DNA of 64,000 nt. It comes from Ampelocalamus luodianensis (Eukaryota > Streptophyta > Magnoliopsida > Poales > Poaceae). How positions within the stretch are numbered: position 1 is the stretch's first letter; each line of letters begins with the position of its first letter. The translations under genes and the position numbers were made by a program. Where the stretch lies: NCBI GenBank assembly GCA_036346255.1, contig CM070631.1, positions 27,636,339 through 27,700,338 of the forward strand. Direction: 5' to 3'. A model generated the notes under the pieces. It saw only the letters and a program-made list of their open reading frames with translations. It was not told the origin of the DNA and did no database searches. This document shows, in pieces, positions 35,120 through 47,479 of the stretch.

Positions 35120-36491
35120 ATGAACACATTGGCAATTCCCCACAAATGCAAGTTTTGAGGTATGAAAAGTAAAAACTCGACGTTTTCGCGCAAAGGCACA
35201 ACTTGGTCCATATACAAGAGAAAGCAATGGAAATGACCAAGCTGGCTTCAGAATAGTATAGACAAGTGAGATACGGCAAAAGAAAGCGAGAAAGCTTCAT
35301 TTTCCAGAAATAGTCAAAATCTCACTTAAGGTCCATATGAAAGAACAATTGTTCGATATGACCTTTGATCATCGTGAGGCTCAAGAATTGCAATTCAAGT
35401 TCAGAAAGAGCAATAAGATCAAACAAATGCAAATATGAAACTCCCCCTCACTATGATCCTCATATTTCAGAAAATTTCAAAATCTCCAATTTTATCCCCC
35501 TTTTTAACACTTTTATATCTCCTCCCCTTTATACATCTCGAAATATCTTCTCCCCCTTTGACAATGGAGTCATCAAGGAATCACACCTTCCTCTCGTCCA
35601 GAGATAATAAATGCAGAATGAGGGAAAAACATAAGAAGGAGCATACATGAAATGCAATTAAGTGGCTTCATATTTTTGTATTTTTCAATTTTTGATTACA
35701 AGAAGCTTTGGAGATTACCCAAAAGAACAAACTAGCATTTCTAATATTGCACAAACACCATATCAGCCTGAATGCGCTAACAAAATCATGATAAGACATA
35801 TATAACAAAGCTAAAGCTAGAAGGCTCAATATAAAGCAATGAATTTTAGCATTTTAAGCAAAGCTTCAAATCTAGCAAGTTCATCAACAGTGATCCTAAG
35901 ATGATACTGGCCATGTCAAAATGTCAATGTGAGATCAAAAAGCTAACAATGACCACATTAAGAGACAAACAGGTCCTGAATTGAATCATTTTGCTCAATT
36001 TGTCTCAAACGCCTATTTTTCAACAGTTTTTCATTTACAATGAATATTGAAGTTGATTAAAGGTATATCTTAGTGAAGAAGATTACGGACTAGAGCCATC
36101 CACAAACTCTTCCTAAGCTTCTACTAGGCGACAAATCTTGAGGTTCATGTCGGTCTTGACAAGCGATCCCCATGAGATCGTTTGGATCATCAAACTACCT
36201 CCAAGTTCATGTCTATGACATACGGTCGTGAGAGTAGTTTGGCACATTTTAAGCACAAGACAATCTTTAAATTTGATTTTTCATTTTTCACAAGAGCGAT
36301 TTAGATTCTTAAAAGAACAAGAAGCTCAAGTAATGATCAATACTAGATTCAAGATCTAACACAACAATTTTGTGGGCCAATGTCACAAAAGAGCACGATT
36401 GCGCAACTAGCTAAAACATCCACAAATTGCGTTTTAGTTCAAGTTGTCTTAAAATTCGGCCCATTCAAAGAAAGACTTAGCTACACATGTG
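35120..36491 (-). other. 3' non-coding region of the Copia element
   Basis: AT-rich sequence between the end of the polyprotein and the polypurine tract, with repeated polypurine-like tracts on the minus strand. No gene seen. Confidence 0.6.
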
Positions 36492-38778
36492 AAAGCATGA
36501 TAATTCTAGCAAGTCAAAGAACTAGATATGGCATTGAGCGGAATTGAAATACTAAAGCTCAAAAGGGTAATAAGCAAAGCTTCATCAATTTTAAAAGACA
36601 AGCATAAAAGGCGATATTACAATGCATCTTTTGGTTTTTCATATAAATGCAGTATGATACAATGAGATGCACAAAAGACTTAAAAAGCCTAAAAGATCAA
36701 AAGATCAAATATCACTAGAAGAAGGTATCGAAAAGATCGAAAAACTCAGATGAATAAGGAAAGTTCAGAACAGAGCCAACTCCCCCTCAAACCAACCCGT
36801 AGGGATAAATTACCCCTAACTCACTTCTCAAGGTGGCAAACCTAGTTGGATCTAAAGGCTTGGTGAGGATATCAGCCAACTGAGCCTCGGACTCCACGAA
36901 ATGCAGCACAATATCACCCTTCTCGACATGGTCTCTAAGAAAGTGATAGCGAATGTCTATGTGCTTGGTCCTAGAGTGTTGCACAGGGTTTTTAGCAATG
37001 TTAATAGCAGAAGAGTTATCACAGAAAAGAGGAACACTATCAAAAGCCAACCCAAAGTCCTTAAGAGTGGACACCATCCACAGAATCTAACTACAGCAAC
37101 TAGCAGCAGCTACATATTCAGCTTCAGCAGTGGATTGTGCAACAGAAGACTGCTTCCTAGAAGACCAAGAGACAAGAGAAGTGCCTAGGAAGTGACAAGT
37201 GCTTGAGGTACTCTTCCTATCTAGCCTACAGCCCGCAAAATCAGAATCAGAAAACCCCCGAATGGACAAGGACGAAGAGCAGGAAAACCAAATGCCATAC
37301 TGGAGGGTAGAGTGTAAATACCTGAAGATGCGCTTAACGGCTTGGCGATGGGAAGTCCTCGGAGACGCCTGAAACCTCGCATGCAGGCAAACCGCTGTGG
37401 ATGTCGGTCTTGAGGCGTTAGTGCGAGAGGAGCCAATCATGCTGCGGTACTCGCGTTGATCCACGGCTTCTCCTTCCTCATCTGGATCCAAAACAGTCGA
37501 AGTCGCCATGGGAGTGGCGATCGGCTTGCAGTCACCCATCTCGAAGCGCTTGAGCAGATCCTTGGTGTACTTCGTCTGATGGATGAAGATCTCTTCCTTG
37601 CATTGCTTGATTTGAAGCCCCAGAAAATAGTTGAGTTCTCCCATCATGCTCATCTCAAATTCCCTGGACATGGTCTCAGAAAAACTGGAAACAAGAGCAT
37701 GAGAAGAACCACCAAAGATAATATCATCTACATAAATCTGAGCAAGCAGGAAGTCATTGCCACGCCTAAGAATGAACAAAGTCTTGTCTACCTTACCCAT
37801 CTCAAAATTATTCTTAAGCAGAAAAGTCTTAAGTCTATCATACCAGGCTCTAGGGGCTTGCTTAAGACCATACAAGGCTTTGGATAGCTTGAAAATATGA
37901 TGTGGATGCTTGGGATTCTCAAAGCACAGGGTTGTCTAACATACACTTCCTCCTCTATAAAACCATTCAAAAAGGCACTCTTAACATCCATCTGATATAA
38001 TCTAAAGCCCTTAAAAGCAGCAAATGCAAGCAGAATGCGAATGACTTCCAATCTAGCAACAGGAGCAAATGTCTCATCAAAATCTAACCCCTCAACTTGG
38101 CTAAAACCCTGAGCTACCAATCTAGCCTTGTTTCTAACCACAGAACCATCCTCATTTTGTTTATTTTTGAACACCCAACGGGTTCCTATCACATTATGAC
38201 CACTAGGAGGTTCTACTAGGTTCCAGACCTTGTTCCTCTCAAAATTCTCTAACTCCTCATGCATGGCATTGACCCAACTAGAATCAGATAAAGCATGTGA
38301 TATATCGCAGGGTTCATAAGAAGCAACAAATGCAGAATGAGAGTAGAGACTTGGATCGTGATACAGGCGAGTGACTCGCTCATTAAGATTACCAATCATC
38401 GATCCGGAGGATGACGCCTCACGAATGTGAAGTGGAGCGCCGGGAGACAATATCTCCTCAACCTCCGCAGTGCTGGCGATGAAGAAGATGCGTGAGAGCC
38501 TCAATTGGAGGTGAAGCGATCGTGCGAGTTCTAGAGCTTGGGCAGAGCCTCAACGGCGGTGGAGAACAAGTATCGGCCGTCATCATCTTCCTCCACAAAG
38601 ATGCTTTCACACTGTATCACGAAACGTCGGATCTAGCTCGAGGGCTAGTCTCATCAAAAGTAACATTGCATGTCTCTGGACAATGTTAGTTTCAACATTA
38701 AAGACCGAAAACCCTCGAATGTGCGAAATAACCCGAAATAAACCATCAAAGTCCTTGATTCAAATTTATCTAGGTTTC
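36492..38778 (-). pseudogene. Copia reverse transcriptase and RNase H, native copy
   Basis: On the minus strand: NLDKFESRTFDGLF-like entry, then DSSWVNAMHEELENFERNKV, KARLVAQGFSQVEGLDFDET, YQMDVKSAFLNGFIEEEVYV, the catalytic YVDD (plus-strand 37723-37734), NYFLGLQIKQ, RNase H GTSLVSWSSRKQSSVAQSTA and the end HIDIRYHFLRDHVEKGDIVL. Frames are split near 37900 and 37085, and several small losses fall in CAG/CTG triplets. It joins naturally to the integrase region upstream, so this is the original copy; 39989-42297 is the duplicate. The last coding frame ends at 36787. Confidence 0.9.
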
Positions 38779-39988
38779 TGTCTTGAAAATGAAACACTTA
38801 GCTCAAAAACTCGAAAATGAGAAGCAGAGGTTTTCTACCAAATCAAGCTCATATGAAGTCTTGCCCAAAGAAGGTCTCAAGAAGACACGGTTTGAAATAT
38901 GGTAAGGCTGCAGCAATAGCTTCGCCCAAAACCTCCTGAGTGCTATACTCATCTAGCATCGTCCTAGCCATCTCGACTAAGGTTCTGTTCTTCCTTTCCA
39001 CAACGCCATTCTATTGAGGGACGTGTGGAGAAGAGCGATGCTCAATCCTTCGGCAAAGACAAAAAGAGGCAAACGAGGCATTCTTGAACTCCGTGTCATT
39101 GTCACTGCGGATCGCTCTCAAGGCACCGAAAGTTCGAAGCCAAGCGAAGAACAAGATCACGATAATGACCAAAAGCTTCATCCTTGAAGCAAGAAAGAAC
39201 ACCCAAGTGTATCTTGAAAAATCATCAACTATGACAAGAATGTACCACTTGCCGCAATTGGCGAACCTAGCGGGACCAACGGTATCCATATGAAGCAATC
39301 ATCCCGTCCGTCTCGAGTCATGACCAAAGTCATCGAAGGGTGTGAGGCGGCAACTTGCTTGCCATGCCTCTGAGCGCACATCTGACATCCTTGACGGCTT
39401 TGAGTTTAGGCAAACCTCTCATGAGATCAAGGTTGCTAACTCGCGTCGATGATCAAAACCAATGTGCCCCAAACGTCGGTGCCAAAGCGAACTCGAAGAA
39501 GGTGTAAACAAACATTTAAGAGAACCAAAAAGAGATTCGGAAAATCAGCTCTAAAGATCCTAGCAACTCTATAAATCCCAAAACGAGCTCACCGAAATCA
39601 AGCACCAGACAAGCATTTTTCTTAAATATGGTCTCATAGCCATCATCAAGAAGCCGTGAGACGAGAGAGTAAGTTAAACTCGAGCTTGTCCACAAGGCGG
39701 CGTCCTTTAGGATGAAATTGTCGTTCACCCAGATTGATCCTGTTCCTTCAATCCACCTTGAGTATTGTCTCCAAAGGTGATGAGGACATCACCTATCGGC
39801 CGCGTGAAGGAGGTGAACCATTTTGAGTCTCCGGTCATGTGGCGTGAACAATGAGTCGGCGAACCACGTGTCCTTCCTTCGCGGCGATCACGAAAATCAA
39901 GGCCAGGAAGAACGATGTGTCTCAATCACAAGTTAGTTAAACATGACTTGGGAACCCAGATCGAGACACACGTCTGCGAGTAGTATGC
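38779..39988 (-). pseudogene. Copia protease and integrase region, heavily frameshifted
   Basis: Near 39840 the minus strand reads SRHMTGDSKWFTSFTRPIGD, the conserved stretch after the protease active site. 39516-39728 gives NDNFILKDAALW and LLDDGYETIFKKNACLVLD. 39011-39298 gives the integrase core start MLHMDTVGPARFANCGKWYI, then VIVDDFSRYTWVFFL and RSDNDTEFKN. Integrase inserts the cDNA. Very short open frames and one-base losses make this the most damaged part of the element. Confidence 0.82.
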
Positions 39989-42297
39989 AAAGCATGATAA
40001 TTCTAGCAAGTCAAAGAACTAGATATGGCATTGAGCGAAATTGAAATACTAAAGCTCAAAAGGGTAATAAGCAAAGCTTCATCAATTTTAAAAGACAAGC
40101 ATAAAGCCGATATTACAATGCATCTTTTGGTTTTTCATATAAATGCAGATGATACAATGAGATGCACAAAAGACTTAAAAAGCCTAAAAAGATCAAAAAG
40201 ATCAAAAGAAAATATCACTAGAAGAAGGTATCAGAAAAGATCAGAAAAACTCAGATGAATAAGGAAAGTTCAGAACAGAGCCAACTCCCCCTCAAACCAA
40301 CCCGTAGGGATAAATTACCCCTAACTCACTTCTCAAGGTGGCAAACCTAGTTGGATCTAAAGGCTTGGTGAGGATATCAGCCAACTGAGCCTCGGACTCC
40401 ACGAAATGCAGCACAATATCACCCTTCTCGACATGGTATCTAAGAAAGTGATAGCGAATGTCTATGTGCTTGGTCCTAGAGTGTTGCACAGGGTTTTTAG
40501 CAATGTTAATAGCAGAAGAGTTATCACAGAAAAGAGGAACACTATCAAAAGCCAACCCAAAGTCCTTAAGAGTGGACACCATCCACAGAATCTAAGTACA
40601 AAGAACTAGCGGCTACATATTCAACCAGCAGTGGATTGTGCAATGTAAGACTGCTTCTAGAAGACCAAGAGACAAGAGAAGTGCCTAGGAAGTGACAAGT
40701 GCTTGAGGTACTCTTCCTATCTAGCCGACAGCCCGCAAAATCAGAATCAGAAAACCCCCGAATGGACAAGGACGAAGAGCAGGAAAACCAAATGCCATAC
40801 TGGAGGGTAGAGTGTAAATACCGAAGATGCGCTTAACGGCTTGGCGATGGGAAGTCCTCTGAGACGCTGAAACCTCGCACGCAGGCAAACCGCGAAGTGG
40901 ATGTCCGGTCTTGAGGCCGTTAGTGCGGAAGGAGCCAATCATGCCGCGGTACTCGCGTTGATCCACGGCTTCTCCTTCCTCATCCGGATCCAAAATGTCG
41001 AAGTCGCCATGGGAGTGGCGATCGCTTGCATCACCCATCTCAAGCGCTTGAGCAGATCCTTGGTGTACTTGTGCGATGGATGAAGATCTCTTCCTTGCAT
41101 TGCTTGATTTGAAGCCCTGAAAATAGTTGAGTTCTCCCATCATGCTCATCTCAAATTTCTGGACATGGTCTCGTAAAAATCGGAAACAAGAGCATGAGAA
41201 GAACCACCAAAGATAATATCATCTACATAAATCTGAGCAAGCAGGAAGTCATTGCCACGCCTAAGAATGAACAAAGTCTTGTCTACCTTACCCATCTCAA
41301 AATTATTCTTAAGCAGAAAAGTCTTAAGTCTATCATACCAGGCTCTAGGGGCTTGCTTAAGACCATACAAGGCTTTGGATAGCTTGAAAATATGATGTGG
41401 ATGCTTGGGATTCTCAAAACCTGGGGGTTGTCTAACATACACTTCCTCCTCTATAAAACCATTCAAAAAGGCACTCTTAACATCCATCTGATATAATCTA
41501 AAGCCCTTAAAAGCAGAGAATGCAAGCTGAATGCGAATGACTTCCAATCTAGCAACAGAGCAAATGTCTCATCAAAATCTAACCCTCAACTTGGCTAAAA
41601 CCCCGAGCTACCAATCTAGCCTTGTTTCTAACCACGAACCATCCTCATTTTGTTTATTTTGAACACCCAACGGTTCCTATCACATTATGACCACTAGGAG
41701 GTTCTACTAGGTTCCGCACCTTGTTCCTCTCAAAATTCTCTAACTCCTCATGCATGGCATTGACCCAACTAGAATCAGATAAAGCATGTGATATATCGCA
41801 GGGTTCATAAGAAGCAACAAATGCAGAATGAGAGTAGAGACTTGGATCGTGATACCTGGAGCGAGTGACTCGCTCATTAAGATTACCAATCATCTGATCT
41901 GGAGGATGACGCCTCTGAATGTGAAGTGGAGCGCCCGGGGGAGACAATATCTCCTCAACCTCCGCAGGTACTGCTGATGAAGAAGATGCAGCAGGAGCCT
42001 CAATTGGAGGTGAAGCAGTCGTAGCAGGTTCTAGAGCTTGGACAGGAGCCTCAACAGCAGCAGGTGGAGAACAAGTATCAGCTTCGTCATCATCTTCCTC
42101 CACAAAGATGCTTTCTGTCACCTGTGTATCACCTGAAACGTCGGATCTAGCTCCAGGGCTAGTCTCATCAAAAGTAACATTGCATGTCTCCTGGACAATG
42201 TTAGTTTCAACATTAAAGACCCGAAAACCCCTCGAATGTGCAGAATAACCCAGAAATAAACCATCAAAAGTCCTTGATTCAAATTTATCTAGGTTTC
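39989..42297 (-). pseudogene. Duplicated copy of the RT/RNase H region
   Basis: About 2.3 kb nearly identical to 36492-38778, in the same orientation. It is inserted between the gag end (…DSGSEEDKE) and the protease, where the long coiled-coil gag/pol linker of this family would normally lie. It retains YVDD (plus-strand 41218-41229) and the same RNase H end. The two copies carry different small losses, so they are not a simple copy of one consensus string. An insertion by template switching during reverse transcription, or an assembly error, could explain it. Confidence 0.88.
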
Positions 42298-43315
42298 CTT
42301 GTCCTCCTCGCTCCCGGAGTCCACATCGCTCAAGGATCGATCTCCAAGAGCGGCAAGAACCCGATGAGCAGCCTTCCTGAGCTTGACATCATCAAACTTG
42401 GACTTGCGTCCCTGAGGCTTCTTCCAAGTCGGCTTTTCATCCTTGTAGTTGCTCTTACCTTTCACTTGGGGCAATTTGCCTGATGTGATTAAGCTCTCCA
42501 CACTCATAACAAGTCACAGGCCGCTCTCTTTTTGTTTCTCATATTGTTGTAGGCCCGTGTGAACTTCTTAATCAAAAGTGCCATCTCGTGCTCAGAATAC
42601 TTTCAAGATCCTCTTCTTGAATTGCGATAAAGAAGCAAAAGAAATTCCGTAAGAAGACTCAAATGACCCATCAGGCTCTCTTGAGCCAGTGCGCTACAAA
42701 GCCATGTTACCCTTCTTAGAATGGTCACTTCGGATCTCATGAGTCTTGAGCTTGCTATAGAGCAGCTCCAAAGTCGATCGAGAAGTTGACATTTTCCTGA
42801 ATGGCGGTAGCCTTTATCTCCCACTCCCTGGTGTTGATTGCAGCCAGGAGATGGATGACATTTTCAGACTGGGTAAATTCAATACCAACAGACTTCATCT
42901 GATTTATCACTGTGTTAAAGCGACTGAAAATGTCATCGATGCTCTCACCAGGACGCATCTCGAATTTGTTATATTCTCTTTTATAGACCTGCTGACGCAC
43001 TTGTTTGATTTGGGAAGAACCCTTATGATAGGTTTCGAGGGTCTTCCAAATCTCATGTGCAGTCTCGAGATTGCAAATCCTATCATATTCCTGTCTACCA
43101 AGCCCACCATACAGAAAATTCTTTGCCTTACGGTCATTAGCCAAGAGGGCTTCAGAAGCCGGCGTAGCAACCTCAGGCAAGATGAGCGGATCTCGAACAG
43201 CCTCCCAAATACCTCGTGGTTCACTCTCAAGAAAGACACGCATGCGGTTCTTCCAAAAGGCATAGTTGTGCCCATCGAAGATATGCGGTTTGGAGGAATA
43301 CTTATCCATCGCCAA
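42298..43315 (-). pseudogene. Copia gag (UBN2-type) with zinc knuckle, frameshifted
   Basis: From ATG at 43315: SSKPHIFDGHNYAFWKNRMR, WEAVRDPLILPEVAT, ETAHEIWKTLETYHKGSSQI and RPGESIDDIFSRFNTVINQM, a standard UBN2 capsid domain. The frame shifts near 42780. A CCHC knuckle CYECGELNHIR near 42480-42510 lacks its last Cys through another shift. The region ends RKAAHRVLAALGDRSLSDVD at the junction with the duplicated RT block. Gag would form the virus-like particle in the cytoplasm. Confidence 0.9.
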
Positions 43316-43353
43316 GTTCAGTGACCGGTTAAGATCAAGATTGAACTAACCGG

Positions 43354-43365
43354 GCTCTGATACCA
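43354..43365 (-). other. Primer-binding site (initiator Met tRNA)
   Basis: Minus-strand TGGTATCAGAGC two bases inside the 5' LTR. Confidence 0.92.
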
Positions 43366-44239
43366 CTTGTTGGACCGAAAAGGCGACTAGAGGGGGGGTG
43401 AATAGGAGCACGATCTCTTTTTCTCCCAAATTGAATTCAATACAAATCTCACTCCAATAGCTATGAAAGCTATGAAGATCAATCAATCATGCACAGCGGA
43501 AGACTTGTATTGAATCAACTCGAAACCCCGAAGTAAAATCAACACAAAACCAAAACACAAAGACTCGGGCGGTCTGACCTCTCACGGGGGCGGTCTGACC
43601 GGTTGGCCTAGCGGTCAGACCGATCCAAGCGGTCAGACCTCTCCCTCGGGCGGTCAGACCTCTAGTTCGATGAACAGTGAAATCAACCCGAAAAACCAAA
43701 ACGCAAATTGATCTAACTTTTGATTCGTGCGTCCAAACTTCGTGAAACTTGACACACACCTTCCCAAGGATGTCAGGAACCTATTCCAAGCAACGATCGT
43801 GAAGATCCTTACCAAGGTTCAAGCCTTTTCCCGTTTGAGAAAAGTTAGGTCAAAAATCGAGTCAAAACGTAAATATGATCTTGAGACTTGCTCGTGGGTA
43901 ATTGATGATCTTGATGATCCTAGATGTATTCCCACACGTCACAGCAAGCTAGATCATGGCCAGAAACCAAGCAAGAACTCGCGGATCAAAGAAAGACTCA
44001 AATCATCAAATAGAGAAAAAGAAAGCTAATGAACTCATCTTGAAGAAACATTCTTTGGATTGATTTGATATGGTATTGGTTTAGAGTCACTCCATCAATG
44101 GAGGACAAAGACTCAATACATGAACACGAAATGAAATCCAACTCTCTAGAACCCTAACCTCCACTACTCCTCTCCCTAAGCAAATTAGGGTTTCAAAAAC
44201 AATGAAAGGGTCGAAGGGGGTGCAGCCACCTCCCTCCTC

Positions 44240-44247
44240 TATTTATA
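44240..44247 (-). promoter_or_regulatory. TATA box of the Copia promoter
   Basis: TATAAATA on the minus strand within the 5' LTR, identical in the 3' LTR at 34073-34080. Confidence 0.7.
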
Positions 44248-44804
44248 GTGGAGACTTAGACCTTCTAGAAGAGTTTCCCTAATGGGCTCCCGTTAAGGCC
44301 CAAAACAAACGGGTGACACACGCACGCATTTTAAAGCGCCGTGTCCAGATTGTGCGAAGCACTCGCTTGCTCTGCCACGTGTAGGTTGATCCAACGGCTC
44401 TCATCATGTCGGCAAGTCTCTCCCATCCGGCTCCCACCGAAACCACCATGGCACTTGCACCGCCCCGCGCCGCTTGATTCAACCAGATCGCGCCGAACCG
44501 CCTGCTTCGGTCACCTTTGTCCATCTTGCACCATGCTTGAGTCCAATGACTTCACCCGGCATCGTCGATCGTTATGAACCTCAGCTCTCCAAGCCTAGTC
44601 TCGATCATCCTCGCCGTTGACCGTCGTTGACCACCAAGCAACCTGCACAACAATAGACAAGTAAATCGAATTCGGGACCAAGTTCTTCACAACTTGACCC
44701 ACGTTAGTCAAAACATGCATCATGCAACACATATGACATGAAAACCATGAACTTGACCTAATCAGCAACCATCGCCGCCACACGGGCCGACGACTTAAGT
44801 GAAA

Positions 44805-45200
44805 ACCGGTCAGACCGCCACCCTTGGCCGGTCTGACCGCCAACAGAAGGCCGGTCTGACCGCCACCAAAGGACTTAGCCAAAATTTCAGCACTAAAATC
44901 CGCAACCTCTCTGGAAATTTCAAACGAATAGAACTTTTGCCTGGAGGCTCCAAAAATTATGAAACCAAGTGCAGTAGAAACTCCTCACTTGCCTACACCC
45001 TCTATTTTTGGCCCAGCCTCAAACTCCAATGCCACTTAAATGGTCGGTTCGACCGCTCATCAGACGCCGGTCAGACCGCTACCCAACCGGTCGGACCGCC
45101 TACCTGGCCGGTCAGACCGCCAGTCCAATTCTCCCGAGGCATGGGCGGTCTGACCGCCACCAAGGCCGGTCTGACCGCCACCAAGGCCGGTCTGACCGCT
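44805..45200. repeat. Array of GGTC[A/T]GACCG palindromes in U3
   Basis: At least eight copies of the near-palindrome, spaced 20-50 bp. The partner LTR at about 34630-35000 has the same array with the central base missing in most copies (GGTCGACCG). Confidence 0.85.
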
Positions 45201-45315
45201 TGAGAACTGGCAGAACCTGAATTTTGTCGAAAACTCGTGTTTCCGCAAACCTTCAACGTCATTGCCAATTGTCACATCATCCTAAGATCATGAGCATATC
45301 CCCATGATATCCACA

Positions 45316-45320
45316 AAATC
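45316..45320. repeat. Target-site duplication AAATC, right
   Basis: Matches 33218-33222. Confidence 0.9.
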
Positions 45321-45948
45321 TCTCATCAAATCTTCGCCTTGACGCTCCAGATCGCGCCAGCCTCCGAGCGCACACCCTAGCCCGCTCCTCTCTCCGCTTT
45401 GATCTCTCCTCGCTCTCACTCGGTCCCGCGCCGCCGCTCCACGCTTTGCTGCTTGCCCCACTGCCTCCCGTCCCCTCCCTCTCCCTCCTGCGCCGCCTGC
45501 TTGAGCTCTCTCTCCAGCCGCAGCAGCTCCCTCCGTCTTCTTCCCCGTCCTCCCATGCTGCCTCTTCGGTCTCCCTCCGTCTTCTTCCCCTTCCCTGTCT
45601 CCTTCCTCTCCATACGCCACCGATCTGCTCCCGCGGGTCTCCTCCCGTCGCCCCCATCCTCCCCTCTCAGTTCCCCTGAGGGACCGTCGCCGATCTGGTG
45701 CCGTGTCGCTCCTCCCGTCGCGTCGGCACTTCTCCTGCCCCGCGTTCCTCCCGTCGCACGCCGGGTCGCTCTCCTCCTCCTCATCGCGCCTTCCCCTCCA
45801 CCTCCTATCTCCTCCCTCTTTGTCCACCACCGATATACTCTCGCGGATCTCCTCCCGCCGCGCCCATCCTCCCCTTTCGGTTATACGCTCCTGCCTTACA
45901 AATGTGTTTCCTGTTAGCAAGCTAATTCACATTGCTTCGTTGTTCCAG
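45321..45948 (+). other. GC/CT-rich leader-like region, possible first exon
   Basis: Pyrimidine-rich on the + strand, open in many frames because of composition, and ending at an acceptor-like TTGTTCCAG at 45941-45949. It resembles a grass 5' UTR region. The Copia insertion separates it from 33217. No protein is recognisable, and the frames at 45288-45920 on either strand are judged compositional. Confidence 0.35.
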
Positions 45949-47450
45949 GCAGCGGATGTCGACACCGTTGCGGTGGGCCACGATGACGGCACATGACGCC
46001 TCGCAGACGCACCAGGATGCGGCGACCCCACGTGGCGCGAGGCGGTGGAGAACGTCCACAACTGCACCGCCTGGTAGCACCAGCGTAAGGTGATGGTCAT
46101 GTTTGCATGTTTCGCTCCAAGTTTTTGTGAGCTCCTGGAATAATTGTATTCATATTCATTTTCTTTTATTTGCATATCGGCCTACTGAATTGTTCGCTAC
46201 CGAGTTGTTCAGGTTCATGGAATAGGTACGCTAACTGTATATGAACATAGACATATCCAAGAGATAAACAATAAATAGAAAATCAGTATACATGTGTGGG
46301 TGTAGTTTCTATTAGACTGATGGAAATATCTACTATTTGTTTTGTGCTTTCAGGGATAAATACGCACTCTGTGTCATGAATTTTGTGAACAACCATTAAA
46401 AATGCAATCTTGGTGAACAAGTGTAGTTTCAGAAACGAAATCATTCCGACATTTGTAGTTTTATGATTGTAGCCAAAAAATTCGGATCAGAGTTTGCTTT
46501 TAATTGATTGCACCTTTTGTGCCCATGGAAGGTCCTTGATTTACGTAAATCAGAGTTTGTTTTTAATTGATTGCACCTTTTGTGCCCGTGGAAAGTCCTT
46601 GGTTTACGTACTTACATATGCTTGATTTAGAATCATACTCTGTTAAGCATTTAAGAGTGTTTTGTTTATCCTTTTAGTTACTGCCAGTTTGCCACAGTGT
46701 GTTGTATCTTTAGATCAAAATCTTATATTTCCTAATGAATTATGCAGACCGATCAAAGAATGTGTGAGAATCGCCATCAAAGAATGTGTGGGAATTATTT
46801 GGGAACTGGAGGCAGAAACATTAACATGTAATCTTTTATCCAGTCCAATTAGATACACTAGCTTACATATCACTACGTTTGTTTCATATTGTCCATTGGA
46901 GACATACATTTAGGATTTTGATATGGTGATTACAGCTTAGAAGTCATTTTTGTCACTGAGTTAGGTATTCATTTGGAAACTATAGTAAGATGTGTTTTCT
47001 CTGTTAGAATGTACAATCCTTTTAGCCTTTTAGGAAACTATAAGTACAATACCCAATGTACTTGCTAGGCTCATAGAATTTAGTTTCTACATGTTGTTAT
47101 ATCATATTTAAGGCTAAAATGACTAGGCATCTAAGGAAAGCATGCACGGGTGTTTTTGCGAAGTTCTATTGCTCCAAACTAGCTTACTATCGTGCATTTA
47201 TTGTTGAAATTTGAAACTGCAGATTGCAGATGATTCCCTAGAAAAGTGCAAGCTATTCTACGAGTTGTCTAATCTCTCATTTTTTAGCTAGAAGGATTTA
47301 TCTCCATTCCATGGTTACTAAGGCGTTAAGGCGAGGCGAGGCGAATCCATTCTGTAAGCTGATTCGCATATGCTAGGTTCCAATCCGGTTTAGATGCCTG
47401 GTTTCTGAACAAAAGATGTTTAGTTGCGCTACTACTATTCTATGAGTTGT
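45949..47450. other. Unassigned region with a small tandem repeat
   Basis: A short GC-rich stretch (45950-46085) followed by AT-rich intron-like sequence. No domain recognised. Confidence 0.4.
46486..46611. repeat. Tandem duplication of a 63-bp unit
   Basis: ATCAGAGTTTGCTTTTAATT at 46486 repeats at 46549 with about five substitutions. Both units end in TTTACGTA. Confidence 0.85.
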
Positions 47451-47479
47451 CTGATTTGCATAGATAAAAGAAGGGGAAT

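Larger units (their letters stand above)
33223..45315 (-). mobile_element. Complete Copia-type LTR retrotransposon, 12.1 kb, with a rearranged interior
   Basis: Two LTRs (33223-35107 and 43368-45315) in the same orientation, each TG...CA, with a perfect AAATC duplication outside. Read on the minus strand the order is 5' LTR (43368-45315), primer-binding site, gag, an extra copy of the RT/RNase H region (42297-39989), protease-integrase (39988-38779), RT/RNase H (38778-36492), 3' non-coding region, polypurine tract and 3' LTR. The integrase-before-RT order and the motifs place it in Copia. Many frames are broken. A large share of the breaks are CAG/CTG to CG changes that may be sequencing error. 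Confidence 0.93.
43368..45315 (-). repeat. 5' LTR of the Copia element, 1948 bp
   Basis: Starts TGTTGGACCGAAAAGG and ends ATATCCACA on the + strand. It contains two clusters of the near-palindrome CGGTC[A/T]GACCG (about 43565-43665 and 44805-45200). The U3 promoter lies to the right, since transcription runs on the minus strand. Confidence 0.93.

Noticed and set aside
37456..37887. 143-codon plus-strand frame
   Set aside because: Antisense of the Copia reverse transcriptase. No independent motif.
45288..45920. 210-codon minus-strand and 172-codon plus-strand frames
   Set aside because: CT-rich leader sequence gives open frames in most directions. No domain, and the frames contradict each other.
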